Assembly: GCA_948099385.1 (NCBI GenBank)
Contig: CANUEZ040000067.1
Span: forward strand, 21,284,501-21,348,500
Source of the DNA: Fasciola hepatica
Taxonomy: Eukaryota > Platyhelminthes > Trematoda > Plagiorchiida > Fasciolidae
Reading direction: 5' to 3'
Length of the DNA: 64,000 nt
Part shown: in pieces, positions 11,401 through 25,400 of the stretch
Layout of the letters: each line of letters starts with the position of its first letter
How positions within the stretch are numbered: the stretch's first letter is position 1
The notes under the pieces: model-generated
The model's database searches: none
Told to the model about the DNA's origin: nothing
The model's input: the letters and a program-made list of their open reading frames with translations, nothing else
Program-made: the position numbers and the translations under genes

Positions 11401-12832
11401 GCGATCGACTCCTATGATGGATGACTTCTCTGTAGGGGCCTAAGTACAACGAAGGCATTCCGTTATGAACAACCTACAGAGCTTGGTTATTATTTGCAAT
11501 TGAGTAGTAGGAGATTAGATTTGTATATAATATGATTCATCATGCAGCTTGAACGCTCAACTCACCATTGAAAACGATGGAAGCACTGTACAGCTGTTTC
11601 ATCCTTGTTGGGAATCATCAGCAGTGCACATCCACCGAGCCCCCACGGGGACTCGAACCCGGGGTGAACGATTGTGAATCGAACACCTTAACCACAAGGC
11701 TATCCGGGTTGGCTCTCAACGGTTTGCTGAACATCTACACTACATGATATAACACCCTTCCGTCACTGGCTTTTGAACGGTAACAACCCGCTTCCCACAC
11801 AGCGATCGACTCCTGTGATGGATGACTTCTCTGTAGGGGCCTAAGTACAACGAAGGCATTCCGTTATGAACAACCTACAGAGCTTGGTTATTATTTGCAA
11901 TTGAGTAGTAGGAGATTAGATTTGTATATAATATGATTCATCATGCAGCTTGAACGCTCAACTCACCATTGAAAACGATGGAAGCACTGTACAGCTGTTT
12001 CATCCTTGTTGGGAATCATCAGCAGTGCACATCCACCGAGCCCCCACGGGGACTCGAACTCGGGGTGAACGATTGTGAATCGAACACCTTAACCACAAGG
12101 CTATCCGGGTTGGCTCTCAACGGTTTGCTGAACATCTACACTACATGATATAGCACCCTTCCGTCACTGGCTTTTGAACGGTAACAACCCGCTTCCCACA
12201 CAGCGATCGACTACTATGATGGATGACTTCTCTGTAGGGGCCTAAGTACAACGAAGGCATTCCGTTATGAACAACCTACAGAGCTTGGTTATTATTTGCA
12301 ATTGAGTAGTAGGAGATTAGATTTGTATATAATATGATTCATCATGCAGCTTGAACGCTCAACTCACCATTGAAAACGATGGAAGCACTGTACAGCTGTT
12401 TCATCCTTGTTGGGAATCATCAGCAGTGCACATCCACCGAGCCCCCACGGGGACTCGAACTCGGGGTGAACGATTGTGAATCGAACACCTTAACCACAAG
12501 GCTATCCGGGTTGGCTCTCAACGGTTTGCTGAACATCTACACTACATGATATAGCACCCTTCCGTCACTGGCTTTTGAACGGTAACAACCCGCTTCCCAC
12601 ACAGCGATCGACTCCTATGATGGATGACTTCTCTGTAGGGGCCTAAGTACAACGAAGGCATTCCGTTATGAACAACCTACAGAGCTTGGTTATTATTTGC
12701 AATTGAGTAGTAGGAGATTAGATTTGTATATAATATGATTCATCATGCAGCTTGAACGCTCAACTCACCATTGAAAACGATGGAAGCACTGTACAGCTGT
12801 TTCATCCTTGTTGGGAATCATCAGCAGTGCAC
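8422..12832. repeat. Repeating four- to five-unit pattern
   Basis: Units with the rare allele gatcgactac (positions 8601, 10606 and 12210) recur at spacings of five and four units. Within each block the order is: T at offset 30 with actac; a T unit (absent from the middle block); a C unit with gaacgc; a T unit; then a C unit with gatataac and ctgtg. This looks like duplication of a multi-unit block followed by loss of one unit. Confidence 0.55.
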
Positions 12833-15574
12833 ATCCACCGAGCCCCCACGGGGACTCGAACCCGGGGTGAACGATTGTGAATCGAACACCTTAACCACAA
12901 GGCTATCCGGGTTGGCTCTCAACGGTTTGCTGAACATGTACACTACATGATATAGCACCCTTCCGTCACTGGCTTTTGAACGGTAACAACCCGCTTCCCA
13001 CACAGCGATCGACTCCTATGATGGATGACTTCTCTGTAGGGGCCTAAGTACAACGAACGCATTCCGTTATGAACAACCTACAGAGCTTGGTTATTATTTG
13101 CAATTGAGTAGTAGGAGATTAGATTTGTATATAATATGATTCATCATGCAGCTTGAACGCTCAACTCACCATTGAAAACGATGGAAGCACTGTACAGCTG
13201 TTTCATCCTTGTTGGGAATCATCAGCAGTGCACATCCACCGAGCCCCCACGGGGACTCGAACCCGGGGTGAACGATTGTGAATCGAACACCTTAACCACA
13301 AGGCTATCCGGGTTGGCTCTCAACGGTTTGCTGAACATCTACACTACATGATATAGCACCCTTCCGTCACTGGCTTTTGAACGGTAACAACCCACTTCCC
13401 ACACAGCGATCGACTCCTATGATGGATGACTTCTCTGTAGGGGCCTAAGTACAACGAAGGCATTCCGTTATGAACAACCTACAGAGCTTGGTTATTATTT
13501 GCAATTGAGTAGTAGGAGATTAGATTTGTATATAATATGATTCATCATGCAGCTTGAACGCTCAACTCACCATTGAAAACGATGGAAGCACTGTACAGCT
13601 GTTTCATCCTTGTTGGGAATCATCAGCAGTGCACATCCATCGAGCCCCCACGGGGACTCGAACCCGGGGTGAACGATTGTGAATCGAACACCTTAACCAC
13701 AAGGCTATCCGGGTTGGCTCTCAACGGTTTGCTGAACATGTACACTACATGATATAGCACCCTTCCGTCACTGGCTTTTGAACGGTAACAACCCGCTTCC
13801 CACACAGCGATCGACGCCTATGATGGATGACTTCTCTGTAGGGGCCTAAGTACAACGAACGCATTCCGTTATGAACAACCTACAGAGCTTGGTTATTATT
13901 TGCAATTGAGTAGTAGGAGATTAGATTTGTATATAATATGATTCATCATGCAGCTTGAACGCTCAACTCACCATTGAAAACGATGGAAGCACTGTACAGC
14001 TGTTTCATCCTTGTTGGGAATCATCAGCAGTGCACATCCACCGAGCCCCCACGGGGACTCGAACCCGGGGTGAACGATTGTGAATCGAACACCTTAACCA
14101 CAAGGCTATCCGGGTTGGCCCTCAACGGTTTGCTGAACATCTACACTACATGATATAGCACCCTTCCGTCACTGGCTTTTGAACGGTAACAACCCGCTTC
14201 CCACACAGCGATCGACTCCTATGATGGATGACTTCTCTGTAGGGGCCTAAGTACAACGAAGGCATTCCGTTATGAACAACCTACAGAGCTTGGTTATTAT
14301 TTGCAATTGAGTAGTAGGAGATTAGATTTGTATATAATATGATTCATCATGCAGCTTGAACGCTCAACTCACCATTGAAAACGATGGAAGCACTGTACAG
14401 CTGTTTCATCCTTGTTGGGAATCATGAGCAGTGCACATCCACCGAGCCCCCACGGGGACTCGAACCCGGGGTGAACGATTGTGAATCGAACACCTTAACC
14501 ACAAGGCTATCCGGGTTGGCTCTCAACGGTTTGCTGAACATCTACACTACATGATATAACACCCTTCCGTCACTGGCTTTTGAACGGTAACAACCCGCTT
14601 CCCACACAGCGATCGACTCCTATGATGGATGACTTCTCTGTAGGGGCCTAAGTACAACGAAGGCATTCCGTTATGAACAACCTACAGAGCTTGGTTATTA
14701 TTTGCAATTGAGTAGTAGGAGATTAGATTTGTATATAATATGATTCACCAAGCAGCTTGAACGCTCAACTCACCATTGAAAACGATGGAAGCACTGTACA
14801 GCTGTTTCATCCTTGTTGGGAATCATCAGCAGTGCACATCCACCGAGCCCCCACGGGGACTCGAACCCGGGGTGAACGATTGTGAATCGAACACCTTAAC
14901 CACAAGGCTATCCGGGTTGGCTCTCAACGGTTTGCTGAACATCTACACTACATGATATAACACCCTTCCGTCACTGGCTTTTGAACGGTAACAACCCGCT
15001 TCCCACACAGCGATCGACTCCTATGATGGATGACTTCTCTGTAGGGGCCTAAGTACAACGAAGGCATTCCGTTATGAAAAACCTACAGAGCTTGGTTATT
15101 ATTTGCAATTGAGTAGTAGGAGATTAGATTTGTATATAATATGATTCATCATGCAGCTTGAACGCTCAACTCTCCATTGAAAACGATGGAAGCACTGTAC
15201 AGCTGTTTCATCCTTGTTGGGAATCATCAGCAGTGCACATCCACCGAGCCCCCACGGGGACTCGAACCCGGGGTGAACGATTGTGAATCGAACACCTTAA
15301 CCACAAGGCTATCCGGGTTGGCTCTCAACGGTTTGCTGAACATGTACACTACATGATATAGCACCCTTCCGTCACTGGCTTTTGAACGGTAACAACCCGC
15401 TTCCCACACAGCGATCGACTCCTATGATGGATGACTTCTCTGTAGGGGCCTAAGTACAACGAAGGCATTCCGTTATGAACAACCTACAGAGCTTGGTTAT
15501 TATTTGCAATTGAGTAGTAGGAGATTAGATTTGTATATAATATGATTCATCATGCAGCTTGAACGCTCAACTCA

Positions 15575-15589
15575 CCATTGGTACGATGG
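15575..15589 (-). other. Terminator-less variant: T4 run replaced, one base deleted
   Basis: The usual CCATTG-AAAA-CGATGG is here CCATTGGTACGATGG, one base shorter. This removes the T4 on minus and shifts all downstream unit starts by -1. A pol III transcript from the neighbouring tRNA-like segment (about 15646-15724) would miss this stop. The same change opens a short plus-strand reading frame (15559-15756, TTG start) that I do not regard as a gene. Confidence 0.7.
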
Positions 15590-17177
15590 AAGCACTGTAC
15601 AGCTGTTTCATCCTTGTTGGGAATCATCAGCAGTGCACATCCATCGAGCCCCCACGGGGACTCGAACCCGGGGTGAACGATTGTGAATCGAACATCTTAA
15701 CCACAAGGCTATCCGGGTTGGCTCTCAACGGTTTGCTGAACATCTACACTACATGATATAACACCCTTCCGTCACTGGCTTTTGAACGGTAACAACCCGC
15801 TTCCCACACAGCGATCGACTCCTATGATGGATGACTTCTCTGTAGGGGCCTAAGTACAACGAAGGCATTCCGTTATGAACAACCTACAGAGCTTGGTTAT
15901 TATTTGCAATTGAGTAGTAGGAGATTAGATTTGTATATAATATGATTCATCATGCAGCTTGAACGCTCAACTCACCATTGAAAACGATGGAAGCACTGTA
16001 CAGCTGTTTCATCCTTGTTGGGAATCATCAGCAGTGCACATCCATCGAGCCCCCACGGGGACTCGAACCCGGGGTGAACGATTGTGAATCGAACACCTTA
16101 ACCACAAGGCTATCCGGGTTGGCTCTCAACGGTTTGCTGAACATCTACACTACATGATATAGCACCCTTCCGTCACTGGCTTTGGAACGGTAACAACCCG
16201 CTTCCCACACAGCGATCGACTCCTATGATGGATGACTTCTCTGTAGGGGCCTAAGTACAACGAAGGCATTCCGTTATGAACAACCTACAGAGCTTGGTTA
16301 TTATTTGCAATTGAGTAGTAGGAGATTAGATTTGTATATAATATGATTCATCATGCAGCTTGAACGCTCAACTCACCATTGAAAACGATGGAAGCACTGT
16401 ACAGCTGTTTCATCCTTGTTGGGAATCATCAGCAGTGCACATCCACCGAGCCCCCACGGGGACTCGAACCCGGGGTGAACGATTGTGAATCGAACACCTT
16501 AACCACAAGGCTATCCGGGTTGGCTCTCAACGGTTTGCTGAACATCTACACTACATGATATAGCACCCTTCCGTCACTGGCTTTGGAACGGTAACAACCC
16601 GCTTCCCACACAGCGATCGACTCCTATGATGGATGACTTCTCTGTAGGGGCCTAAGTACAACGAAGGCATTCCGTTATGAACAACCTACAGAGCTTGGTT
16701 ATTATTTGCAATTGAGTAGTAGGAGATTAGATTTGTATATAATATGATTCATCATGCAGCTTGAACGCTCAACTCACCATTGAAAACGATGGAAGCACTG
16801 TACACCTGTTTCATCCTTGTTGGGAATCATCAGCAGTGCACATCCACCGAGCCCCCACGGGGACTCGAACCCGGGGTGAACGATTGTGAATGGAACACCT
16901 TAACCACAAGGCTATCCGGGTTGGCTCTCAACGGTTTGCTGAACATCTACACTAGATGATATAGCACCCTTCCGTCACTGGCTTTTGAACGGTAACAACC
17001 CGCTTCCCACACAGCGATCGACTCCTATGATGGATGACTTCTCTGTAGGGGCCTAAGTACAACGAAGGCATTCCGTTATGAACAACCTACAGAGCTTGGT
17101 TATTATTTGCAATTGAGTAGTACGAGATTAGATTTGTATATAATATGATTCATCATGCAGCTTGAACGCTCAACTCA

Positions 17178-17192
17178 CCATTGATACGATGG
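17178..17192 (-). other. Second terminator-less variant, four units away
   Basis: The sequence here is CCATTGATACGATGG, again one base short and without A4/T4. Like the copy at 15575, it is followed by a unit starting atccatcgag instead of atccaccgag, so the two probably descend from one event, followed by a further change. It accounts for the second -1 shift of the array register. Confidence 0.7.
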
Positions 17193-20048
17193 AAGCACTG
17201 TACAGCTGTTTCATCCTTGTTGGGAATCATCAGCAGTGCACATCCATCGAGCCCCCACGGGGACTCGAACCCGGGGTGAACGATTGTGAATCGAACACCT
17301 TAACCACAAGGCTATCCGGGTTGGCTCTCAACGGTTTGCTGAACATCTACACTACATGATATAACACCCTTCCGTCACTGGCTTTTGAACGGTAACAACC
17401 CGCATCCCACACAGCGATCGACTCCTATGATGGATGACTTCTCTGTAGGGGCCTAAGTACAACGAAGGCATTCCGTTATGAACAACCTACAGAGCTTGGT
17501 TATTATTTGCAATTGAGTAGTAGGAGATTAGATTTGTATATAATATGATTCATCATGCAGCTTGAACGCTCAACTCACCATTGAAAACGATGGAAGCACT
17601 GTACAGCTGTTTCATCCTTGTTGGGAATCATCAGCAGTGCACATCCACCGAGCCCCCACGGGGACTCGAACCCGGGGTGAACGATTGTGAATCGATCACC
17701 TTAACCACAAGGCTATCCGGGTTGGCTCTCAACGGTTTGCTGAACATCTACACTACATGATATAGCACCCTTCCGTCACTGGCTTTTGAACGGTAACAAC
17801 CCGCATCCCACACAGCGATCGACTCCTATGATGGATGACTTCTCTGTAGGGGCCTAAGTACAACGAAGGCATTCCGTTATGAACAACCTACAGAGCTTGG
17901 TTATTATTTGCAATTGAGTAGTAGGAGATTAGATTTGTATATAATATGATTCATCATGCAGCTTGAACGCTCAACTCACCATTGAAAACGATGGAAGCAC
18001 TGTACAGCTGTTTCATCCTTGTTGGGAATCATCAGCAGTGCACATCCACCGAGCCCCCACGGGAACTCGAACCCGGGGTGAACGATTGTGAATCGAACAC
18101 CTTAACCACAAGGCTATCCGGGTTGGCTCTCAACGGTTTGCTGAACATCTACACTACATGATATAGCACCCTTCCGTCACTGGCTTTTGAACGGTAACAA
18201 CCCGCTTCCCACACAGCGATCGACTCCTATGATGGATGACTTCTCTGTAGGGGCCTAAGTACAACGAACGCATTCCGTTATGAACAACCTACAGAGCTTG
18301 GTTATTATTTGCAATTGAGTAGTAGGAGATTAGATTTGTATATAATATGATTCATCATGCAGCTTGAACGCTCAACTCACCATTGAAAACGATGGAAGCA
18401 CTGTACAGCTGTTTCATCCTTGTTGGGAATCATCAGCAGTGCACATCCACCGAGCCCCCACGGGGACTCGAACCCGGGGTGAACGATTGTGAATCGATCA
18501 CCTTAACCACAAGGCTATCCGGGTTGGCTCTCAACGGTTTGCTGAACATCTACACTACATGATATAGCACCCTTCCGTCACTGGCTTTTGAACGGTAACA
18601 ACCCGCATCCCACACAGCGATCGACTCCTATGATGGATGACTTCTCTGTAGGGGCCTAAGTACAACGAAGGCATTCCGTTATGAACAACCTACAGAGCTT
18701 GGTTATTATTTGCAATTGAGTAGTAGGAGATTAGATTTGTATATAATATGATTCATCATGCAGCTTGAACGCTCAACTCACCATTGAAAACGATGGATGC
18801 ACTGTACAGCTATTTCATCCTTGTTGGGAATCATCAGCAGTGCACATCCACCGAGCCCCCACGGGGACTCGAACCCGGGGTGAACGATTGTGAATCGAAC
18901 ACCTTAACCACAAGGCTATCCGGGTTGGCTCTCAACGGTTTGCTGAACATCTACACTACATGATATAGCACCCTTCCGTCACTGGCTTTTGAACGGTAAC
19001 AACCCGCTTCCCACACAGCGATCGACTCCTATGATGGATGACTTCTCTGTAGGGGCCTAAGTACAACGAAGGCATTCCGTTATGAACAACCTACAGAGCT
19101 TGGTTATTATTTGCAATTGAGTAGTAGGAGATTAGATTTGTATATAATATGATTCATCATGCAGCTTGAACGCTCAACTCACCATTGAAAACGATGGAAA
19201 CACTGTACAGCTGTTTCATCCTTGTTGGGAATCATCAGCAGTGCACATCCACCGAGCCCCCACGGGGACTCGAACCCGGAGTGAACGATTGTGAATCGAA
19301 CACCTTAACCACAAGGCTATCCGGGTTGGCTCTCAACGATTTGCTGAACATCTACACTACATGATATAGCACACTTCCGTCACTAGCTTTTGAACGGTAA
19401 CAACCCGCTTCCCACACAGCGATCGACTCCTATGATGGATGACTTCTCTGTAGGGGCCTAAGTACAACGAACGCATTCCGTTATGAACAACCTACAGAGC
19501 TTGGTTATTATTTGCAATTGAGTAGTAGGAGATTAGATTTGTATATAATATGATTCATCATGCAGCTTGAACGCTCAACTCACCATTGAAAACGATGGAA
19601 GCACTGTACAGCTGTTTCATCCTTGTTGGGAATCATGAGCAGTGCACATCCACCGAGCCCCCACGGGGACTCGAACCCGGGGTGAACGATTGTGAATCGA
19701 ACACCTTAACCACAAGGCTATCCGGGTTGGCTCTCAACGGTTTGCTGAACATGTACACTACATGATATAGCACACTTCCGTCACTGGCTTTTGAACGGTA
19801 ACAACCCGCTTCCCACACAGCGATCGACTCCTATGATGGATGACTTCTCTGTAGGGGCCTAAGTACAACGAACGCATTCCGTTATGAACAACCTACAGAG
19901 CTTGGTTATTATTTGCAATTGAGTAGTAGGAGATTAGATTTGTATATAATATGATTCATCATGCAGCTTGAACGCTCAACTCACCATTGAAAACGATGGA
20001 AGCACTGTACAGCTGTTTCATCCTTGTTGGGAATCATCAGCAGTGCAC

Positions 20049-22454
20049 ATCCACCGAGCCCCCACGGGGACTCGAACCCGGGGTGAACGATTGTGAATCG
20101 AACACCTTAACCACAAGGCTATCCGGGTTGGCTCTCAACGGTTTGCTGAACATCTACACTACATGATATAGCACCCTTCCGTCACTGGCTTTTGAACGGT
20201 AACAACCCACTTCCCACACAGCGATCGACTCCTATGATGGATGACTTCTCTGTAGGGGCCTAAGTACAACGAAGGCATTCCGTTATGAACAACCTACAGA
20301 GCTTGGTTATTATTTGCAATTGAGTAGTAGGAGATTAGATTTGTATATAATATGATTCATCATGCAGCTTGAACGCTCAACTCTCCATTGAAAACGATGG
20401 AAGCACTGTACAGCTGTTTCATCCTTGTTGGGAATCATCAGCAGTGCACATCCACCGAGCCCCCACGAGGACTCGAACTCGGGGTGAACGATTGTGAATC
20501 GATCACCTTAACCACAAGGCTATCCGGGTTGGCTCTCAACGGTTTGCTGAACATCTACACTACATGATATAGCACCCTTCCGTCACTGGCTTTTGAACGG
20601 TAACAACCCACTTCCCACACAGCGATCGACTCCTATGATGGATGACTTCTCTGTAGGGGCCTAAGTACAACGAAGGCATTCCGTTATGAACAACCTACAG
20701 AGCTTGGTTATTATTTGCAATTGAGTAGTAGGAGATTAGATTTGTATATAATATGATTCATCATGCAGCTTGAACGCTCAACTCACCATTGAAAACGATG
20801 GAAGCACTGTACAGCTGTTTCATCCTTGTTGGGAATCATCAGCAGTGCACATCCACCGAGCCCCCACGGGGACTCGAACCCGGGGTGAACGATTGTGAAT
20901 CGAACACCTTAACCACAAGGCTATCCGGGTTGGCTCTCAACGGTTTGCTGAACATCTACACTACATGATATAGCACCCTTCCGTCACTGGCTTTTGAACG
21001 GTAACAACCCACTTCCCACACAGCGATCGACTCCTATGATGGATGACTTCTCTGTAGGGGCCTAAGTACAACGAAGGCATTCCGTTATGAACAACCTACA
21101 GAGCTTGGTTATTATTTGCAATTGAGTAGTAGGAGATTAGATTTGTATATAATATGATTCATCATGCAGCTTGAACGCTCAACTCACCAATGAAAACGAT
21201 GGAAGCACTGTACAGCTGTTTCATCCTTGTTGGGAATCATCAGCAGTGCACATCCACCGAGCCCCCACGGGGACTCGAACCCGGGGTGAACGATTGTGAA
21301 TCGAACACCTTAACCACAAGGCTATCCGGGTTGGCTCTCAACGGTTTGCTGAACATCTACACTACATGATATAGCACCCTTCCGTCACTGGCTTTTGAAC
21401 GGTAACAACCCGCTTCCCACACAGCGATCGACTCGTATGATGGATGACTTCTCTGTAGGGGCCTAAGTACAACGAAGGCATTCCGTTATGAACAACCTAC
21501 AGAGCTTGGTTATTATTTGCAATTGAGTAGTAGGAGATTAGATTTGTATATAATATGATTCATCATGCAGCTTGAACGCTCAACTCTCCATTGAAAACGA
21601 TGGAAGCACTGTACAGCTGTTTCATCCTTGTTGGGAATCATCAGCAGTGCACATCCACCGAGCCCCCACGAGGACTCGAACTCGGGGTGAACGATTGTGA
21701 ATCGATCACCTTAACCACAAGGCTATCCGGGTTGGCTCTCAACGGTTTGCTGAACATCTACACTACATGATATAGCACCCTTCCGTCACTGGCTTTTGAA
21801 CGGTAACAACCCACTTCCCACACAGCGATCGACTCCTATGATGGATGACTTCTCTGTAGGGGCCTAAGTACAACGAAGGCATTCCGTTATGAACAACCTA
21901 CAGAGCTTGGTTATTATTTGCAATTGAGTAGTAGGAGATTAGATTTGTATATAATATGATTCATCATGCAGCTTGAACGCTCAACTCACCATTGAAAACG
22001 ATGGAAGCACTGTACAGCTGTTTCATCCTTGTTGGGAATCATGAGCAGTGCACATCCACCGAGCCCCCACGGGGACTCGAACCCGGGGTGAACGATTGTG
22101 AATCGAACACGTTAACCACAAGGCTATCCGGGTTGGCTGTCAACGGTTTGCTGAACATCTACACTACATGATATAGCACCCTTCCGTCACTGGCTTTTGA
22201 ACGGTAACAACCCACTTCCCACACAGCGATCGACTCCTATGATGGATGACTTCTCTGTAGGGGCCTAAGTACAACGAAGGCATTCCGTTATGAACAACCT
22301 ACAGAGCTTGGTTATTATTTGCAATTGAGTAGTAGGAGATTAGATTTGTATATAATATGATTCATCATGCAGCTTGAACGCTCAACTCACCAATGAAAAC
22401 GATGGAAGCACTGTACAGCTGTTTCATCCTTGTTGGGAATCATCAGCAGTGCAC
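20049..22454. repeat. Adjacent duplicated three-unit block (20049-21251 and 21252-22454)
   Basis: The first unit of each block ends with ctctccattg (20383 and 21586). The second has cgaggactcg with gatcacc and cccactt. The third ends with ccaatgaaaac (21188 and 22391). The three rare markers recur in the same order 1203 bp apart. Confidence 0.75.
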
Positions 22455-25400
22455 ATCCACCGAGCCCCCACGAGGACTCGAACTCGGGGTGAACGATTGT
22501 GAATCGATCACCTTAACCACAAGGCTATCCGGGTTGGCTCTCAACGGTTTGCTGAACATCTACACTACATGATATAACACCCTTCCGTCACTGGCTTTTG
22601 AACGGTAACAACCCGCATCCCACACAGCGATCGACTCCTATGATGGATGACTTCTCTGTAGGGGCCTAAGTACAACGAAGGCATTCCGTTATGAACAACC
22701 TACAGAGCTTGGTTATTATTTGCAATTGATTAGTAGGAGATTAGATTTGTATATAATATGATTCATCATGCAGCTTGAACGCTCAACTCACCATTGAAAA
22801 CGATGGAAGCACTGTACAGCTGTTTCATCCTTGTTGGGAATCATCAGCAGTGCACATCCACCGAGCCCCCACGGGGACTCGAACTCGGGGTGAACGATTG
22901 TGAATCGAACACCTTAACCACAAGGCTATCCGGGTTGGCTCTCAACGGTTTGCTGAACATCTACACTACATGATATAGCACCCTTCCGTCACTGGCTTTT
23001 GAACGGTAACAACCCACTTCCCACACAGCGATCGACTCCTATGATGGATGACTTCTCTGTAGGGGCCTAAGTACAACGAAGGCATTCCGTTATGAACAAC
23101 CTACAGAGCTTGGTTATTATTTGCAATTGAGTAGTAGGAGATTAGATTTGTATATAATATGATTCATCATGCAGCTTGAACGCTCAACTCACCATTGAAA
23201 ACGATGGAAGCACTGTACAGCTGTTTCATCCTTGTTGGGAATCATCAGCAGTGCACATCCACCGAGCCCCTACGGGGACTCGAACCCGGGGTGAACGATT
23301 GTGAATCGAACACCTTAACCACAAGGCTATCCGGGTTGGCTCTCAACGGTTTGCTGAACATCTACACTACATGATATAGCACCCTTCCGTCACTGGCTTT
23401 TGAACGGTAACAACCCGCTTCCCACACAGCGATCGACTCCTATGATGGATGACTTCTCTGTAGGGGCCTAAGTACAACGAAGACATTCCGTTATGAACAA
23501 CCTACAGAGCTTGGTTATTATTTGCAATTGAGTAGTAGGAGATTAGATTTGTATATAATATGATTCATCATGCAGCTTGAACGCTCAACTCACCATTGAA
23601 AACGATGGAAGCACTGTACAGCTGTTTCATCCTTGTTGGGAATCATCAGCAGTGCACATCCACCGAGCCCCCACGGGGACTCGAACCCGGGGTGAACGAT
23701 TGTGAATCGAACACCTTAACCACAAGGCTATCCGGGTTGGCTCTCAACGGTTTGCTGAACATCTACACTACATGATATAGCACACTTCCGTCACTGGCTT
23801 TTGAACGGTAACAACCCGCTTCCCACACAGCGATCGACTGCTATGATGGATGACTTCTCTGTAGGGGCCTAAGTACAACGAAGGCATTCCGTTATGAACA
23901 ACCTACAGAGCTTGGTTATTATTTGCAATTGAGTAGTAGGAGATTAGATTTGTATATAATATGATTCATCATGCAGCTTGAACGCTCAACTCACCATTGA
24001 AAACGATGGAAGCACTGTACAGCTGTTTCATCCTTGTTGGGAATCATGAGCAGTGCACATCCACCGAGCCCCCACGGGGACTCGAACCCGGGGTGAACGA
24101 TTGTGAATCGAACACCTTAACCACAAGGCTATCCGGGTTGGCTCTCAACGGTTTGCTGAACATCTACACTACATGATATAGCACCCTTCCGTCACTGGCT
24201 TTTGAACGGTAACAACCCACTTCCCACACAGCGATCGACTCCTATGATGGATGACTTCTCTGTAGGGGCCTAAGTACAACGAAGGCATTCCGTTATGAAC
24301 AACCTACAGAGCTTGGTTATTATTTGCAATTGAGTAGTAGGAGATTAGATTTGTATATAATATGATTCATCATGCAGCTTGAACGCTCAACTCACCATTG
24401 AAAACGATGGAAGCACTGTACAGCTGTTTCATCCTTGTTGGGAATCATCAGCAGTGCACATCCACCGAGCCCCCACGGGGACTCGAACCCGGGGTGAACG
24501 ATTGTGAATCGAACACCTTAACCACAAGGCTATCCGGGTTGGCTCTCAACGGTTTGCTGAACATCTACACTACATGATATAGCACCCTTCCGTCACTGGC
24601 TTTTGAACGGTAACAACCCACTTCCCACACAGCGATCGACTCCTATGATGGATGACTTCTCTGTAGGGGCCTAAGTACAACGAAGGCATTCCGTTATGAA
24701 CAACCTACAGAGCTTGGTTATTATTTGCAATTGAGTAGTAGGAGATTAGATTTGTATATAATATGATTCATCATGCAGCTTGAACGCTCAACTCACCATT
24801 GAAAACGATGGAAGCACTGTACAGCTGTTTCATCCTTGTTGGGAATCATCAGCAGTGCACATCCACCGAGCCCCCACGGGGACTCGAACTCGGGGTGAAC
24901 GATTGTGAATCGAACACCTTAACCACAAGGCTATCCGGGTTGGCTCTCAACGGTTTGCTGAACATCTACACTACATGATATAGCACCCTTCCGTCACTGG
25001 CTTTTGAACGGTAACAACCCACTTCCCACACAGCGATCGACTCCTATGATGGATGACTTCTCTGTAGGGGCCTAAGTACAACGAAGGCATTCCGTTATGA
25101 ACAACCTACAGAGCTTGGTTATTATTTGCAATTGAGTAGTAGGAGATTAGATTTGTATATAATATGATTCATCATGCAGCTTGAACGCTCAACTCACCAT
25201 TGAAAACGATGGAAGCACTGTACAGCTGTTTCATCCTTGTTGGGAATCATCAGCAGTGCACATCCACCGAGCCCCCACGGGGACTCGAACTCGGGGTGAA
25301 CGATTGTGAATCGAACACCTTAACCACAAGGCTATCCGGGTTGGCTCTCAACGGTTTGCTGAACATCTACACTACATGATATAGCACCCTTCCGTCACTG

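Noticed and set aside
15559..15756. Plus-strand reading frames of about 65 codons here and at 6340 and 17162
   Set aside because: They begin at TTG, overlap the antisense of the tRNA-like segment, and arise from local base changes or a one-base deletion that shift the frame. No conservation across the other copies.
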